From JACNIZ01 sp964344765 (lineage in GTDB: Bacteria > Planctomycetota > UBA1135), in assembly GCA_964344765.1 (NCBI GenBank), contig CAYFOM010000001.1, positions 62,001-126,000 on the forward strand: a DNA stretch of 64,000 nt, read 5' to 3'. The notes below the pieces were generated by a model, which was not told the DNA's origin, made no database searches, and saw only the letters and a list, made by a program, of their open reading frames with translations. A program made the translations under genes and the position numbers. Below, piece after piece: positions 43,027-53,001 of the stretch (its first letter is position 1; every line of letters starts with the position of its first letter).

Positions 43027-43726
43027 AACCCGCATCCTGGTCATCGAAGACGAACCCGGACTCCGTATGGGATTGGTCGACGGTTTAATGAGCGAAGGCT
43101 TCGACGTCGACGAATGCGCCGACGGTAAGGCGGGCTTGGATACGGCGATGGCCGAACCGTTTGATGCGCTGGTTCTCGACCTAATGCTGCCAAAGCTGGA
43201 CGGTTTTGAGGTGCTGCGACGGCTGCGTGAACATCGCAACGCGGTGCCGGTGTTGATCATGTCGGCGCGCGGGGAAGAGTCGGATCGGATTTTAGGTTTT
43301 GAGTACGGGGCCGACGATTACGTCGTCAAGCCGACGCCTTTGCGCGAAGTTGTTTTGCGTTTGAAGGCGATTCTGCGGCGCACTTCTTCGGGCGGTGAGG
43401 GACTGCCCGAAAAGGTTGCGTTCGACGGAATTGAAGTCGATTTCCCAAGTTATTCGATGGTTAAGGGGGAGGAGCGCCACGGCTTAAACCGCAAGGAATT
43501 GGAGCTGTTGCGCTACTTCCTCAAGCACAAGGGCCAGAATCTCGAGCGCGCCAAGCTGCTGGAGGATGTGTGGGGTTTGAAGGGTGTGCGCCATACGCGG
43601 ACCATCGATACGCACGTTTTCCGCCTGCGCAAAAAGATCGAGGATGATCCGGAGAATCCGAAGCACATCCACACCGTGCGCGGCGTCGGCTACCGCTTCG
43701 AAGCGGTGAATGTCAACTATCTTTGA
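43019..43726 (+). CDS. OmpR-family response regulator
   Basis: A 235-aa regulator. Receiver domain (1-about 120): ILVIEDEPGLRMG acidic pocket, phosphoacceptor Asp in ALVLDLMLPKLDGFEV, Thr/Ser switch LIMSARGEE and VVKPTPLRE lysine. The C-terminal winged helix (about 130-232) has LNRKELELLRYFLKHKGQNLERAKLLEDVWG and RTIDTHVFRLRKKIEDDPENPKHIHTVRGVGYRF, a complete DNA-binding domain. It is translationally coupled to the histidine kinase by an 8-base overlap and is followed after 48 bases by a HEAT-like protein that may or may not be a target. Confidence 0.97.
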   Translation: MSKTRILVIEDEPGLRMGLVDGLMSEGFDVDECADGKAGLDTAMAEPFDALVLDLMLPKLDGFEVLRRLREHRNAVPVLIMSARGEESDRILGFEYGADDYVVKPTPLREVVLRLKAILRRTSSGGEGLPEKVAFDGIEVDFPSYSMVKGEERHGLNRKELELLRYFLKHKGQNLERAKLLEDVWGLKGVRHTRTIDTHVFRLRKKIEDDPENPKHIHTVRGVGYRFEAVNVNYL

Positions 43727-43774
43727 CCGTCAATTCGCGCCGTTTTAACGGTGCAGCGGCGATAACAGAGATAG

Positions 43775-46471
43775 ATGTTTCTCTCTCTCGCCCTATCTTG
43801 TTTGCTACAAAACCCCGCCTTCCACTGGGACCAGGAGGTGGACCAAAGCTATTGGCAAGCGCTCCACCTTTTGGAGGTGGAGAATGATCCCATCGGCGCG
43901 GTTGAGATTCTAGAAAGCTTGGTCGATGAGCCCACGGTGATTCAATACCGCGGTCAGGCGTCGATTGTGATGGCGCAAACTTATCGTGCGCTGTTGCGAG
44001 GCGGTCGCAAAGAGGAAGCGGAGCAATTGCTGCCGTTGATTCGCAGGGAGTCCTTGCGCACGGAGTATGAGGCACGTGCCGAGGAAATCATTGCCGAGGC
44101 GGATTCTTTTCAGAATCCGCAAGGAGAATTGAACGAAGAATTCCTCGACCTTGTGATGAGGCAAATCCTTCAACCCTCACACCGGATTAAAGATGTGATT
44201 GGTTTGGCAAACGCCTATGGGGATCGGCTAACTCCTTACCTGGTTCACTATGTTGATCCCACTAATAATTCCAACACTGTGCCCAGTGCTTTCCGAGTTG
44301 CCATCGCCACCTCGAACTCGCGGGTAGTAAATGAGTTTGCCTCGCATCTGGAAACGGTAAATAGCCAATTGCTTTTGCAAGTCATTAAGGCTGTTCCTGG
44401 AACACATGAATTAGATGCGAGTGCGAAGGAAGTGTATACGACCTTTTTAATTCAAGTGCTTCGATCCGGAAGACTGTTGCCGGTGAAGGAAGTCCTTAGG
44501 TCCCTTGCGACCCTTAGTACGGAGGATGAACGAGCAGAGAAGGAATTAGCAGCTATTTTGAATGATTCGGAGTCACCGGTTCTGCCACTCTTGTTGGAGT
44601 TATTCGCAAAGAGTGAAATAAAGATTAATCCGAGGACTATTGTCGGAAGGATTACAGCAAATGAAGATGAGATTAGCCGTGCATTACGAAGAAGTAGCTA
44701 TGAAACAGGTAATCCAGATGTCATTGGCCAATTAGCTTTGCGTGGAGATCGCAACGCCAGGTTGACTCTTGCTGTGTCTCTGCTCGCCCCTAATACCGGT
44801 GAGACGAGTTATTCTTTAAACGGTAACAAAGTTTACTTTTTCCCAGGACCGTGTTTGCCAAATTGGAGGGGTAAGGTTGATTGGGTAAACCCAGATTGGA
44901 TTCGGGGCATTCACCTAAATGATTCTGAGTTGAAAGAATTGTATTTGGAGAAATGGCAATTTCTCATTCATGACTTGCTGAATGAGGAAAGCATTGCCTT
45001 GAAGGAGCTGAGTTTCTTGGTCGCATGTCGTTTTAAGGACTGGGAATTTGCAGAGCGCGCGTTGAGACAAGTCGGGCACCTAGAGAACTTACCTGCAATT
45101 CTCTATTACTTGCCTGATGGTTGGGCCGAGCGTTTAATCCATTCGATATCCACTAAGCCATTAGGGAAGTTTGCTGCGGTTCGCGTTATGGACAATAAGG
45201 TTGTTCTCTCGGTTGACCAGATGCACAAACTATGCCAACCGGATCTTATGCCATGGCTTGATAACTATTGGGGCCACATGCTAGATTTCGATGAAGGACC
45301 TGAACGGCTGGCAGAATTATTGCAAAGCGATATTGGTCCTCCTTATTCCGATCTGCTATTGGAGGAGCTGTTACAGAAGGACAGGTCCAATTTCCTCGAA
45401 CACTTCAAGGTTGCTATCGATAACCGGGAGAGATTTGGTTCTTTGTCATTCGAACTGGGCCGGAGGATGAGCGATTATGGGATGAAATTGGTCGATGAAT
45501 TTCGCACTCAAGGCGAGATCTCGGAGGCAAACCTCCAATGTTTTCAAGATTTTCTTGAGTTGACCTTGGATGGGTATTTCGACCGGGGAGATTTGAGCCC
45601 AGGCCGGCTCTCGAATTTAAGTAATCAATTGGCAAGCATAATCGAGTCCTCGACAGGGCTGCAACAGGCCTTTGTAGGACTCCTTACAACTTCTCAGTCA
45701 GCATCCGTCATTGCTCAAAGTTTTCCGCAGATATTGATGTACTCCGAAATTGCTATGGAAACAGTGGTTGCCCAATTTCCAGAGGTCATCCACAAAGGCA
45801 ATCTAAGGTCGTTTTACCAGCCATTAGGAGCCGGCTATCACGTATTGATTGATCATCCGAATTCTGAAGTGTCCTCATTTGTAGTTCATAACTTTGGAAC
45901 AGATAAGAATGCCCAAAGAATTGCACTTAAAAAGGCTGACCGACTAATCTCATTTTTGGATTCGCCTAATACCGCCGCTGCTGCGGCAAGGGTGCTAGTG
46001 AATTTTGGGTTGCAAGACCAAGTGAACCTCGCTGATAAGTTAATAGCCGCATGGAAAGTTCCAGACTTAGAAAACCGGTATGAATTGATGTCCGTCGTAT
46101 CCCGTTTCTATGACCCCAAGCTCATTTTCATCATTTCGGATGGCTTGGAAAACCCGTCGATGAGTGTTGGCAAGAAAGCGAAGGAGGCTTTTGACTTTTA
46201 CGAGATGGTTCGTCGCAGTCGTCAAACCTTAGAAGTTTGGAAGCGATCGGGGCAATCCGGGAAGCCAAGTGAATTCTTGATTGAGAAACTCTCCAGCGAT
46301 CAACAAGACGTCCGCATTGCGGCGATTGAATCCTTGGGGACGATGGGGGCGATTGAGGCTTTGCCGTTTTTGGTTGGCTTGATGGAGGATGCTGATCAAG
46401 AAGTTGCTGCTGCGGCAGCGGCGGCGGTGATGAAGATCAATGGTCGCCAAGGGGATATGGAAGAGGAGTAA
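43775..46471 (+). CDS. Large exported HEAT-like repeat protein, function unknown
   Basis: An 898-aa protein. It opens with a short hydrophobic stretch (MFLSLALSCLL) that may be a signal peptide. The C-terminal about 60 residues look like a HEAT/PBS-lyase repeat (VRIAAIESLGTMGAIEALPFLVGLM, DQEVAAAAAAAVMKI). The central part is helical with many Leu, Ile and Glu and no recognisable domain. From about 44.1 to 46.2 kb the coding sequence is visibly richer in A/T than everything around it, which suggests transfer or weak codon selection. A strong terminator follows. It could be a scaffold or lysis-type factor; there is no basis to choose. Confidence 0.85.
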   Translation: MFLSLALSCLLQNPAFHWDQEVDQSYWQALHLLEVENDPIGAVEILESLVDEPTVIQYRGQASIVMAQTYRALLRGGRKEEAEQLLPLIRRESLRTEYEARAEEIIAEADSFQNPQGELNEEFLDLVMRQILQPSHRIKDVIGLANAYGDRLTPYLVHYVDPTNNSNTVPSAFRVAIATSNSRVVNEFASHLETVNSQLLLQVIKAVPGTHELDASAKEVYTTFLIQVLRSGRLLPVKEVLRSLATLSTEDERAEKELAAILNDSESPVLPLLLELFAKSEIKINPRTIVGRITANEDEISRALRRSSYETGNPDVIGQLALRGDRNARLTLAVSLLAPNTGETSYSLNGNKVYFFPGPCLPNWRGKVDWVNPDWIRGIHLNDSELKELYLEKWQFLIHDLLNEESIALKELSFLVACRFKDWEFAERALRQVGHLENLPAILYYLPDGWAERLIHSISTKPLGKFAAVRVMDNKVVLSVDQMHKLCQPDLMPWLDNYWGHMLDFDEGPERLAELLQSDIGPPYSDLLLEELLQKDRSNFLEHFKVAIDNRERFGSLSFELGRRMSDYGMKLVDEFRTQGEISEANLQCFQDFLELTLDGYFDRGDLSPGRLSNLSNQLASIIESSTGLQQAFVGLLTTSQSASVIAQSFPQILMYSEIAMETVVAQFPEVIHKGNLRSFYQPLGAGYHVLIDHPNSEVSSFVVHNFGTDKNAQRIALKKADRLISFLDSPNTAAAAARVLVNFGLQDQVNLADKLIAAWKVPDLENRYELMSVVSRFYDPKLIFIISDGLENPSMSVGKKAKEAFDFYEMVRRSRQTLEVWKRSGQSGKPSEFLIEKLSSDQQDVRIAAIESLGTMGAIEALPFLVGLMEDADQEVAAAAAAAVMKINGRQGDMEEE

Positions 46472-46503
46472 CAAGCACGCTTGTTCAGGGGGATATAAAA
46501 GCT

Positions 46504-46542
46504 GCGCCCGGACGACTGGGGATGGTCGTCCGGGCGCGGTTT
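46504..46542 (+). terminator. Strong intrinsic terminator
   Basis: GCGCCCGGACGAC (46504-46516) pairs perfectly with GTCGTCCGGGCGC (46525-46537) around an 8-base loop, followed by GGTTTTT. It ends the HEAT-like gene and lies before the convergent beta-propeller gene, whose end is at 46586. Confidence 0.9.
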
Positions 46543-46585
46543 TTGCAATCACCAGCGCTGGGCGATTGCGCTTGGTTTCGTACGT

Positions 46586-47998
46586 TTACTGAACCACAAT
46601 CACTTGCGGTTCGCTCAACTCTGTTCCGCCGAAAATGTTTTGACCGCCTTGCACCCAGAAGCGTGCACCGCGCACCGTCGGAATGTTGGGGATCAGCGCA
46701 TCCTTCGAGAAGAAACCATTGCCGGTACCTTGCAAGACCGCACCGGGGCCGATTTCCACATTCACGCTATTCACCGTTCCGGCGTAACCGGCACGCGCCG
46801 ACGCCAGCGCAACCACTCCAGCACCCGACATCGACACGGTGATGGTTTCACCCGGTACCGGCGTGTTGTTCGAAACGGTCAACGTGCCGAAGTATCCCGG
46901 ACCTGGCGTTGGATCGGGAAGTTGATCAAAAACAACCACCTCTTCGGTGGTCTGCGAAGTCACGTACAGCTTGCCGTGCGCGAACACCGCATCATTGGGT
47001 TGACCGTAACCCAGACCAATCGAGTTCATGCTGATCGACGCAATCTGCACGTGGTTTTCCAAATCCAGGAATACCACTTTGTCATTGGGCAAATCGCAGC
47101 AAACCAAAACGTCGCCATCGGGACTCACCGCCAATCCATGCGCGCCGGAACCACTGGTTTGCGAAAAGGTGCGCTGCAGGCTTCCGTCGGTATCGAAGAC
47201 GTAGGTGTAGCCATCGAACATCAATCCGGACACGGCGACGCGCCCGTCATCCAGCAACTGCACATCTTGCGTTCCCGGAAAAGCGCCTGCACCTTCGGCG
47301 GTCAGCAGCGTTTCGCTGACCACACCGGTCGCCACATCAATCACCGCCATGCCGGCATCCGAGTCCGACCACGTTGCGTTGTAGCGAGTGGTTCCCGCAT
47401 ACAACTTGCCGCCGGTTGCCAACATCTTGCTGCCGCTTGCAAAAGGAGTGGTGAATCCCGCACTGGAATCCAGCGCCAACGTAGCCAAATCAATGGCATA
47501 AATCTCACCGCTGCCATCCACCGTGCTGACGTAAAACTTCGATCCATCCTCCGACGCGCAAATCCCATACGGGTAGCAAGTGCCAAAGGCATACGGATCG
47601 GGCAGGACCACGGTGGCGATCACGGTCAAAGAATCATCCCAAATGGTCACACTGCCATCGGTGGAGTTCGTCACTGCGCCGTAAACCAAATCGCCATGGA
47701 CGTCGTAACTAAAAGCCACGACCTCCGGGTACAAACCGCAGTCAATGGTTTGCACCACCGAATCGGTCACCGGGTCAATCACCGCGACCACATTATTCGG
47801 CGAGCCCGGCCATCCGCCGACGCCGGCCAGCGGCACGTAGATCAAATCCTGATCCGGTTCGTAGGCAATGCCGAAAGGCTTGGCCGGGCTGCCGTTGCCC
47901 AGGCCGCTCAACGAAATGTCGTGAGAGAATTGCTGGCCGCTTAACGCCGACGCCAGCACCAGGGCTGCACCAGCCCCTAACAATGCTTTGTTTTTCAT
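46586..47998 (-). CDS. Secreted beta-propeller (YncE-like) protein
   Basis: A 470-aa protein starting with a clear signal peptide (MKNKALLGAGAALVLASALSG), then about six blades with the VPLAGVGG..NVVAVIDPVTDSVV, YGICASEDGSKFYVS, GLAVSPDGDVLVC, GKLYVTSQTTEEVVVFDQ pattern of YVTN/YncE propellers. The C-terminal about 110 residues form a beta-rich tail (TVSNNTPVPGETITVSMSG, FFSKDALIP) of a kind seen in planctomycete secreted proteins. The frame is open upstream to 48046, but the ATG at 47998 gives a proper signal peptide; 48007 is a second option. It is presumably a binding or surface protein. Confidence 0.88.
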   Translation of the reverse strand: MKNKALLGAGAALVLASALSGQQFSHDISLSGLGNGSPAKPFGIAYEPDQDLIYVPLAGVGGWPGSPNNVVAVIDPVTDSVVQTIDCGLYPEVVAFSYDVHGDLVYGAVTNSTDGSVTIWDDSLTVIATVVLPDPYAFGTCYPYGICASEDGSKFYVSTVDGSGEIYAIDLATLALDSSAGFTTPFASGSKMLATGGKLYAGTTRYNATWSDSDAGMAVIDVATGVVSETLLTAEGAGAFPGTQDVQLLDDGRVAVSGLMFDGYTYVFDTDGSLQRTFSQTSGSGAHGLAVSPDGDVLVCCDLPNDKVVFLDLENHVQIASISMNSIGLGYGQPNDAVFAHGKLYVTSQTTEEVVVFDQLPDPTPGPGYFGTLTVSNNTPVPGETITVSMSGAGVVALASARAGYAGTVNSVNVEIGPGAVLQGTGNGFFSKDALIPNIPTVRGARFWVQGGQNIFGGTELSEPQVIVVQ

Positions 47999-48149
47999 GG
48001 TTTCCATCCGAGAGTCTCGCTCGGTTTGAGGTGGAACCAGAATCAAAGGCTGTTTTCCGACTTACGAAGCGGCGCGGCCAAACGGCTGCGAGCAACGATT
48101 ACGGTGGCGGACCCGTGGGAGAATTGCACTCCACTTGCCAGACACTTCG

Positions 48150-48155
48150 ATCCTA
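48150..48155 (-). promoter_or_regulatory. -10-like box for the beta-propeller gene
   Basis: On the minus strand TAGGAT lies 18 bases after TTGGAG (complement of 48174-48179), a loose sigma-70 pair. The leader to the ATG at 47998 would be about 145 nt. The rest of the 242-base gap (47999-48240) holds no gene I can see. Confidence 0.35.
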
Positions 48156-48240
48156 GTCGAGGGGTTCAGAGAACTCCAAGATCGTAGCTCGCGCCGAAGC
48201 CAACAGCAATCTTTGCCGATCTTGCTTCCAAGGCTGCAAG

Positions 48241-50901
48241 TTAATGCACGCGCAGCACCACAGCATTGCTCAGTGTATATCCCGTCGCCTTATTGCTGTC
48301 GGGAATGATCGCTTGCAAGGTGTAGCTGCCAGCGCTGGCCGGTGTCCATGTAAAACCACCGGGCGCAACCGGATTGCTCGGGATAATCGGCGTGCCAAAA
48401 TGCGCCTGGCCGAAGCTGTTGACCAAAGTGACCATCGTTGGATCACTGCTGAAGATCGCCGGCATAGGAAACACGCTGGTTCCGTATTGCACTCGTTTGT
48501 ACACGATATGGAAGGCGTCTTCCGGCTCGGCTTCGCGCGGCACCAAGTACAGCGCGAACGGCTGCGTGGTGCCGTCGGCGCTGGCCATTTGCACCGACAC
48601 GGGTACTCCGGCCATCAGGTGAATCTCGCGGCGGTAATCGCTTCCGGCTTGGCCATTCACCGTCAGCAAATCGGTGCGCTGCTGCGTCACCGGATCCGGC
48701 CACAGGTTGCCGGAACGAATCATTTGATGGAACGGCGGCAAGGTGGCGACAAAAGCATCGGTGCCGCCGGCATAGTCCCAGCCCGGAGTCACGCTGGGAA
48801 AGCTGGCTGGCGATTCGGTCCAGCCGGCGACGTGCACGCGGTTGTCCGGGCCGATGCATACATCACGTACGACCTCCTCCTGGTCGCCTGCAAAGTAGGA
48901 AGAGTAATCCACCCAGCGACCATTGGGTTCGACGCGGAACAAAATGCCGTCGTTATTGCCGTTGCGGTAACTGCGCGCGCCGGCGTCGGCATGGGGCATT
49001 GTGTCTTCGTTTGACGACGACACACCAACCAAGTAAATCGCGCCATCGACGTCGCTGCGGTTCATGCGCCACGCGCGGTCCGGGTTATCACCGCCGACGT
49101 ACCCGCAGAAATCCAATCCAGTGCCGGCTGCGTTGACGCGAGCGACCCATGCATCTCCATACGGATTGTTGTCGGGGTTTCCGTTGCCTACAAAAACCAA
49201 ACTCGGGCCGACGGCAACGGGGAAGCTGTTTTCATCCGAAGTGGTATGGCCGGCGAGGATGACGCGTTTTTGACCGTCCAGCGCCAAACCAAACGCAGCA
49301 TCAGCGCGGTCGCCGCCGATGAAGCCGCAGTAATGGAAACTGGTGCCATCGCCGGTGAACTTGGCCACCCAAGCATCGCCGTATTGCTCCCAACCCAAGC
49401 CATAGTCCTTGGCGCCGCCGTTATGAGTTAGGTCTGGGCCTACGGTTACCGGAAAGGTGGTTTCGTCGGAGTTGGTCCAGCCGACGGCGTACACGTCGCC
49501 GTCGTCATCGGCCAAAATGTCGCGGCCGTAGTCGATTTCATCGCCGCCAATGAAGCCGCTGAACAGCAGCGTGGAGCCATCCTGCGAGATGCGCGCCACA
49601 ATCGCATCGCTGACGCCGCCCGAATGCGCCATGTTCGGTCCGCCTATCACCGGGAAGGATCCATCGGTGGTGAAGCTGCGACCGATCACGTAGTGGTAGC
49701 CATCGGCGTCGACGTTATTGCCGCGCAAGCTGTCGAATTCAGTGCCGCCGAAGGTGCCGGAGTAAACCAATTGGCCGTCGTTACTGAGCTTAGTGACAAA
49801 GCAATCCAAGCTGCCGTTGTTGCCCGAACTCGGTCCGTTCAAATACGGGAAGTCAGCCGACGTCGTTCCGCCGGCGATGTAAGCCGATCCGTCGTCGCCC
49901 ACCGTGCAGTCATAAGCCAACTCTTTGCCGCTACCGCCGAGGTAAGTCAGAAAAGCAATGGTGTTGGTCGGTGTGATCTTGGCCACCCAAACATCGGAAC
50001 CGCCGCCGCCGTAGCTGCCCTGATAAGCATTGACCGTTTGCATGTCATTCGACTCGGCCAAACCGGTGACGAACAAATTGCCGGATGAATCGACGTCGAT
50101 GCCGCGTGCTTGATCATCGCCGGATCCGCCAATGAATCCGCACAGCAACAAAACTTCGGGGTCGACGACCAACGGCAAACTAGCGTCGTAGTCGCCGACG
50201 ACTAGGTGAGCTTGGTTAGTGCTTGCGTCCAGCTCGAAGTGAACTTCAACCTCTTGTCGTTGAGGCTTGCCGTTGGCGCTATGCGGCGCTGAGGAGCCGA
50301 CGGAAGAGTGCGGCAAATCTTGCCAAGCCACCGGCGCTCCGTCCTTCAACATGGACCCGTTTTTCTGAGCGAGCAGGCCGCCGTCTGCGGTCAATGCCAA
50401 CTGATCGCAATCGGTGTATTGAACGAGGAGCTGATCCACCGAAGCGCCGGGCGCCACATGGAAGGCGTATTTGAGCCGCTGCCCCTGCAGCCCAAACTCC
50501 AGCTCGACGCCATCGCGAATAGGGGTTCGCACCGTATGCCAGGACGGCGCGTTTTCAATCCACTGATCGGCCGAACCGCGGAAGTAGTTGTAGCGAGTCA
50601 ATGCTTGCTCGCCGCCGCTCCAACTCAAAACGCTTGCCCCGCCGAACTCCAAATCGAAGCTCTGGCCATCTGCCTGCACCACAGTCACCCCGTCGGCGGT
50701 GAAATAAACGCTGCGATTGCGCGCCTCGATCCCGAATTGCACTTCGTCGGCAAACTGACCCAAATTCTGGATCACCGTCGGCGTCGGCGTGACTCGTTCC
50801 ACCGACGACCGCGCCGGCTCAGCCGGTGGGGGGGAAACGAGGTTGGGCGCCGCAACTTGTGGTTGCAGCGCCCAACTCAGAAGGAGGAGGGAGGCGGGCA
50901 T
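48241..50901 (-). CDS. Secreted SBBP-repeat beta-propeller protein
   Basis: An 886-aa exported protein. The signal peptide follows the ATG at 50901 (MPASLLLLSWALQPQVAA). An N-terminal beta domain (about 40-260) starts VIQNLGQFADEVQFGIEA, typical of the region ahead of SBBP repeats. About seven SBBP repeats follow (about 260-690), each with patterns like GGSGDDQARGIDVDSSGNLFVTG, WVAKI and FIGGDEIDYGRDILADDDGDVYAVG. The C-terminus is a beta-rich domain ending TLSNAVVLRVH, with TPASAGSYTLQA. Proteins of this kind are large surface or extracellular structures, sometimes adhesive. The frame is open to 50946, but those residues precede the signal peptide and are dropped. Confidence 0.9.
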   Translation of the reverse strand: MPASLLLLSWALQPQVAAPNLVSPPPAEPARSSVERVTPTPTVIQNLGQFADEVQFGIEARNRSVYFTADGVTVVQADGQSFDLEFGGASVLSWSGGEQALTRYNYFRGSADQWIENAPSWHTVRTPIRDGVELEFGLQGQRLKYAFHVAPGASVDQLLVQYTDCDQLALTADGGLLAQKNGSMLKDGAPVAWQDLPHSSVGSSAPHSANGKPQRQEVEVHFELDASTNQAHLVVGDYDASLPLVVDPEVLLLCGFIGGSGDDQARGIDVDSSGNLFVTGLAESNDMQTVNAYQGSYGGGGSDVWVAKITPTNTIAFLTYLGGSGKELAYDCTVGDDGSAYIAGGTTSADFPYLNGPSSGNNGSLDCFVTKLSNDGQLVYSGTFGGTEFDSLRGNNVDADGYHYVIGRSFTTDGSFPVIGGPNMAHSGGVSDAIVARISQDGSTLLFSGFIGGDEIDYGRDILADDDGDVYAVGWTNSDETTFPVTVGPDLTHNGGAKDYGLGWEQYGDAWVAKFTGDGTSFHYCGFIGGDRADAAFGLALDGQKRVILAGHTTSDENSFPVAVGPSLVFVGNGNPDNNPYGDAWVARVNAAGTGLDFCGYVGGDNPDRAWRMNRSDVDGAIYLVGVSSSNEDTMPHADAGARSYRNGNNDGILFRVEPNGRWVDYSSYFAGDQEEVVRDVCIGPDNRVHVAGWTESPASFPSVTPGWDYAGGTDAFVATLPPFHQMIRSGNLWPDPVTQQRTDLLTVNGQAGSDYRREIHLMAGVPVSVQMASADGTTQPFALYLVPREAEPEDAFHIVYKRVQYGTSVFPMPAIFSSDPTMVTLVNSFGQAHFGTPIIPSNPVAPGGFTWTPASAGSYTLQAIIPDSNKATGYTLSNAVVLRVH

Positions 50902-51030
50902 GGAGTGGGGCAACCCTGGAAAGGGTCTGGAAGGCTGAAAAATCAACAGGACAGCTTTATTTAGTCCTTGTCAATCCACAGATTGTTCCAGGAAATAGAT
51001 TACCCCATGCCCGGCCTACAGGCCCGAGAA

Positions 51031-53001
51031 TCAGGCTTCGTCTTTTTCGTAACTCGCTTGGAGGCCCTTGAGTACGCCCGGATCGGCCAGCGTGGTGGTG
51101 TCACCAATCGCCTTGCCTTCAGCGACGTCGCGGAGCAAACGACGCATGATCTTGCCGGAGCGGGTCTTAGGGAGTTCCGGAGTAAAGTGGACCTGCTCGG
51201 GTCGAGCCAGACCACCAATCAAAGTGCCGACGTGCTTGCGCAGCTCTTGGGCCAGTTCATCACTCTGCTCCACATCTTTGCGCAGAATGACGAAGCCGAC
51301 CGGAGCTTGACCTTTCAGCTCGTGAGGCACACCGATGACCGCTGCTTCGGCAACAGCGTCGTGCGAAACCAGCGCCGATTCGATTTCCATCGTCGATAGA
51401 CGGTGGCCGGAGACGTTCATCACATCATCGACACGACCGAGTACCCACAGGAAGTTCTGCTCGTCGCGCTTGGCGCCGTCGCCCGGGAAGTAAATGCCGG
51501 GGTAGCGGCTCCAGTAGGTCTCTTCGAAGCGCTTGTTGTCGCCCCAAAGACCGCGTAGCATCGAAGGCCACGGACGATCCAGCACCAGGTAGCCGCCGGC
51601 GGGACCTTCCAGCTCGTTGCCTTCTTCGTCGAGCAGTTTGGCGGAAACCCCTGGGAATGGGGTAGTTGCGGAGCCCGGCACGGTGGTCGTGATGCCCGGT
51701 AGCGGGGTGATCATGATGCCGCCGGTTTCGGTTTGCCACCAGGTGTCGACGATCGGGCACTTGCCGCCGCCGATGTGGTGCAGGTACCAAACCCAAGCTT
51801 CCGGGTTGATCGGCTCACCGACCGAACCCAGCAGGCGCAGCGAGCTGAGGTCGTGGGCGGCCGGGTGCTCGTCGCCCCACTTCATGAAGGCGCGGATCGC
51901 GGTAGGCGCGGTGTAAAAGACCGACACCTTGTACTTCTCGATGATTTCCCAGAAGCGGTCCTGTTTCGGGAAGTCGGGAGCGCCTTCGTACAGCACCTGC
52001 GATACGCCGTTAGCCATCGGGCCGAAGACGATGTAGGTGTGACCGGTGATCCAGCCAATGTCGGCGGTGCACCAGTAGACGTCGGTTTCCGGCTTCAGGT
52101 CGAAGACCAGGTTGGTCGTGGCATAAGCACCGGTCATGTAACCACCGGTGGTGTGCACAATTCCCTTAGGCTTACCAGTCGTGCCGCTTGTGTACAGGAT
52201 AAACAAGATATCCTCGGCGTCCATAACCTCTGGTGCGCATTCGGTCGACTGCGGTACGACTACATCGTCCCAGTAGACATCGCGCTTGTCGCCGGTGGCC
52301 TTGGTGCTGATGCCGTCGCCGCGCTTCCAAACCAGCACGTTCTCGACGCTCGGGCATTCGGCCACAGCTTCGTCGACGACCACCTTCAGGTCGAGCACTT
52401 TGCCGCGGCGCCAGCAGGCGTCGGCGCAAACAATGGCCTTGGCTTCCTGGTCTTGCACACGATCCTTCAGCGACGTCGACGAGAAGCCGGCGAACACTAC
52501 CGAGAAGATCGCGCCGATGCGGGCGCAGGCCAGCACCGTCATCGCAAGTTCTGGAACCATCGGCATGTAAAGCGTGACGCGGTCACCCTTCTTGATACCC
52601 AGGCTCTTCAAGCCGTTCGCCACCTTGCTGACTTCGGCCAGCATGTCGGCATAGGTCAAGGTGCGCACGTCGCCGGACTCACCTTCCCAGTGGAACGCCA
52701 CACGCGTTCCGTTGCCGGCGGCGACGTGCCGATCCAGGCACTGCACGCTGGCATTTAGTTTTCCGCCCTCAAACCATTTGGCATACGGGGCGTTGCTCCA
52801 GTCCAGGATCTTCGTCCAGGGCTGGTCCCAATTGAGCTTCTTAGCCCATCCTTCCCACCATGCCTCGAAGTTAGCGTCGGCCTCCTCATAGACCTTGGGG
52901 TCGCTCACGTTGGCCTGAGCGACAAAATCCGCCGGAGGAGTAAAACTACGTGTTTCTTCGAGCAGAGTGTCGAGGGCAGTAGATTGTTGCGTTTCAGTCA
53001 T
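51031..53001 (-). CDS. acs: Acetyl-CoA synthetase
   Basis: A 656-aa ANL-superfamily enzyme forming acetyl-CoA from acetate via acetyl-AMP. Seen: AMP-binding YTSGTTGKPKGIVHTTGGY, TADIGWITGHTYIV, TWWQTETGG, GRVDDVMNVSGHRLSTMEIESAL and the C-terminal acetylatable Lys motif RSGKIMRRLLRD. The length is normal. The ATG at 53001 (MTETQQSTAL) gives an ATGA overlap of 4 bases with the lpxA stop. The open frame upstream to 53028 adds nine residues unlike the family. Acs-type enzymes are often switched off by acetylation of the motif Lys. Confidence 0.97.
   Translation of the reverse strand: MTETQQSTALDTLLEETRSFTPPADFVAQANVSDPKVYEEADANFEAWWEGWAKKLNWDQPWTKILDWSNAPYAKWFEGGKLNASVQCLDRHVAAGNGTRVAFHWEGESGDVRTLTYADMLAEVSKVANGLKSLGIKKGDRVTLYMPMVPELAMTVLACARIGAIFSVVFAGFSSTSLKDRVQDQEAKAIVCADACWRRGKVLDLKVVVDEAVAECPSVENVLVWKRGDGISTKATGDKRDVYWDDVVVPQSTECAPEVMDAEDILFILYTSGTTGKPKGIVHTTGGYMTGAYATTNLVFDLKPETDVYWCTADIGWITGHTYIVFGPMANGVSQVLYEGAPDFPKQDRFWEIIEKYKVSVFYTAPTAIRAFMKWGDEHPAAHDLSSLRLLGSVGEPINPEAWVWYLHHIGGGKCPIVDTWWQTETGGIMITPLPGITTTVPGSATTPFPGVSAKLLDEEGNELEGPAGGYLVLDRPWPSMLRGLWGDNKRFEETYWSRYPGIYFPGDGAKRDEQNFLWVLGRVDDVMNVSGHRLSTMEIESALVSHDAVAEAAVIGVPHELKGQAPVGFVILRKDVEQSDELAQELRKHVGTLIGGLARPEQVHFTPELPKTRSGKIMRRLLRDVAEGKAIGDTTTLADPGVLKGLQASYEKDEA

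Noticed and set aside
50969..50974. TTGACA on the minus strand upstream of the SBBP gene as a promoter -35 box
   Set aside because: No -10-like hexamer occurs at 16-18 bases, so I did not list it.
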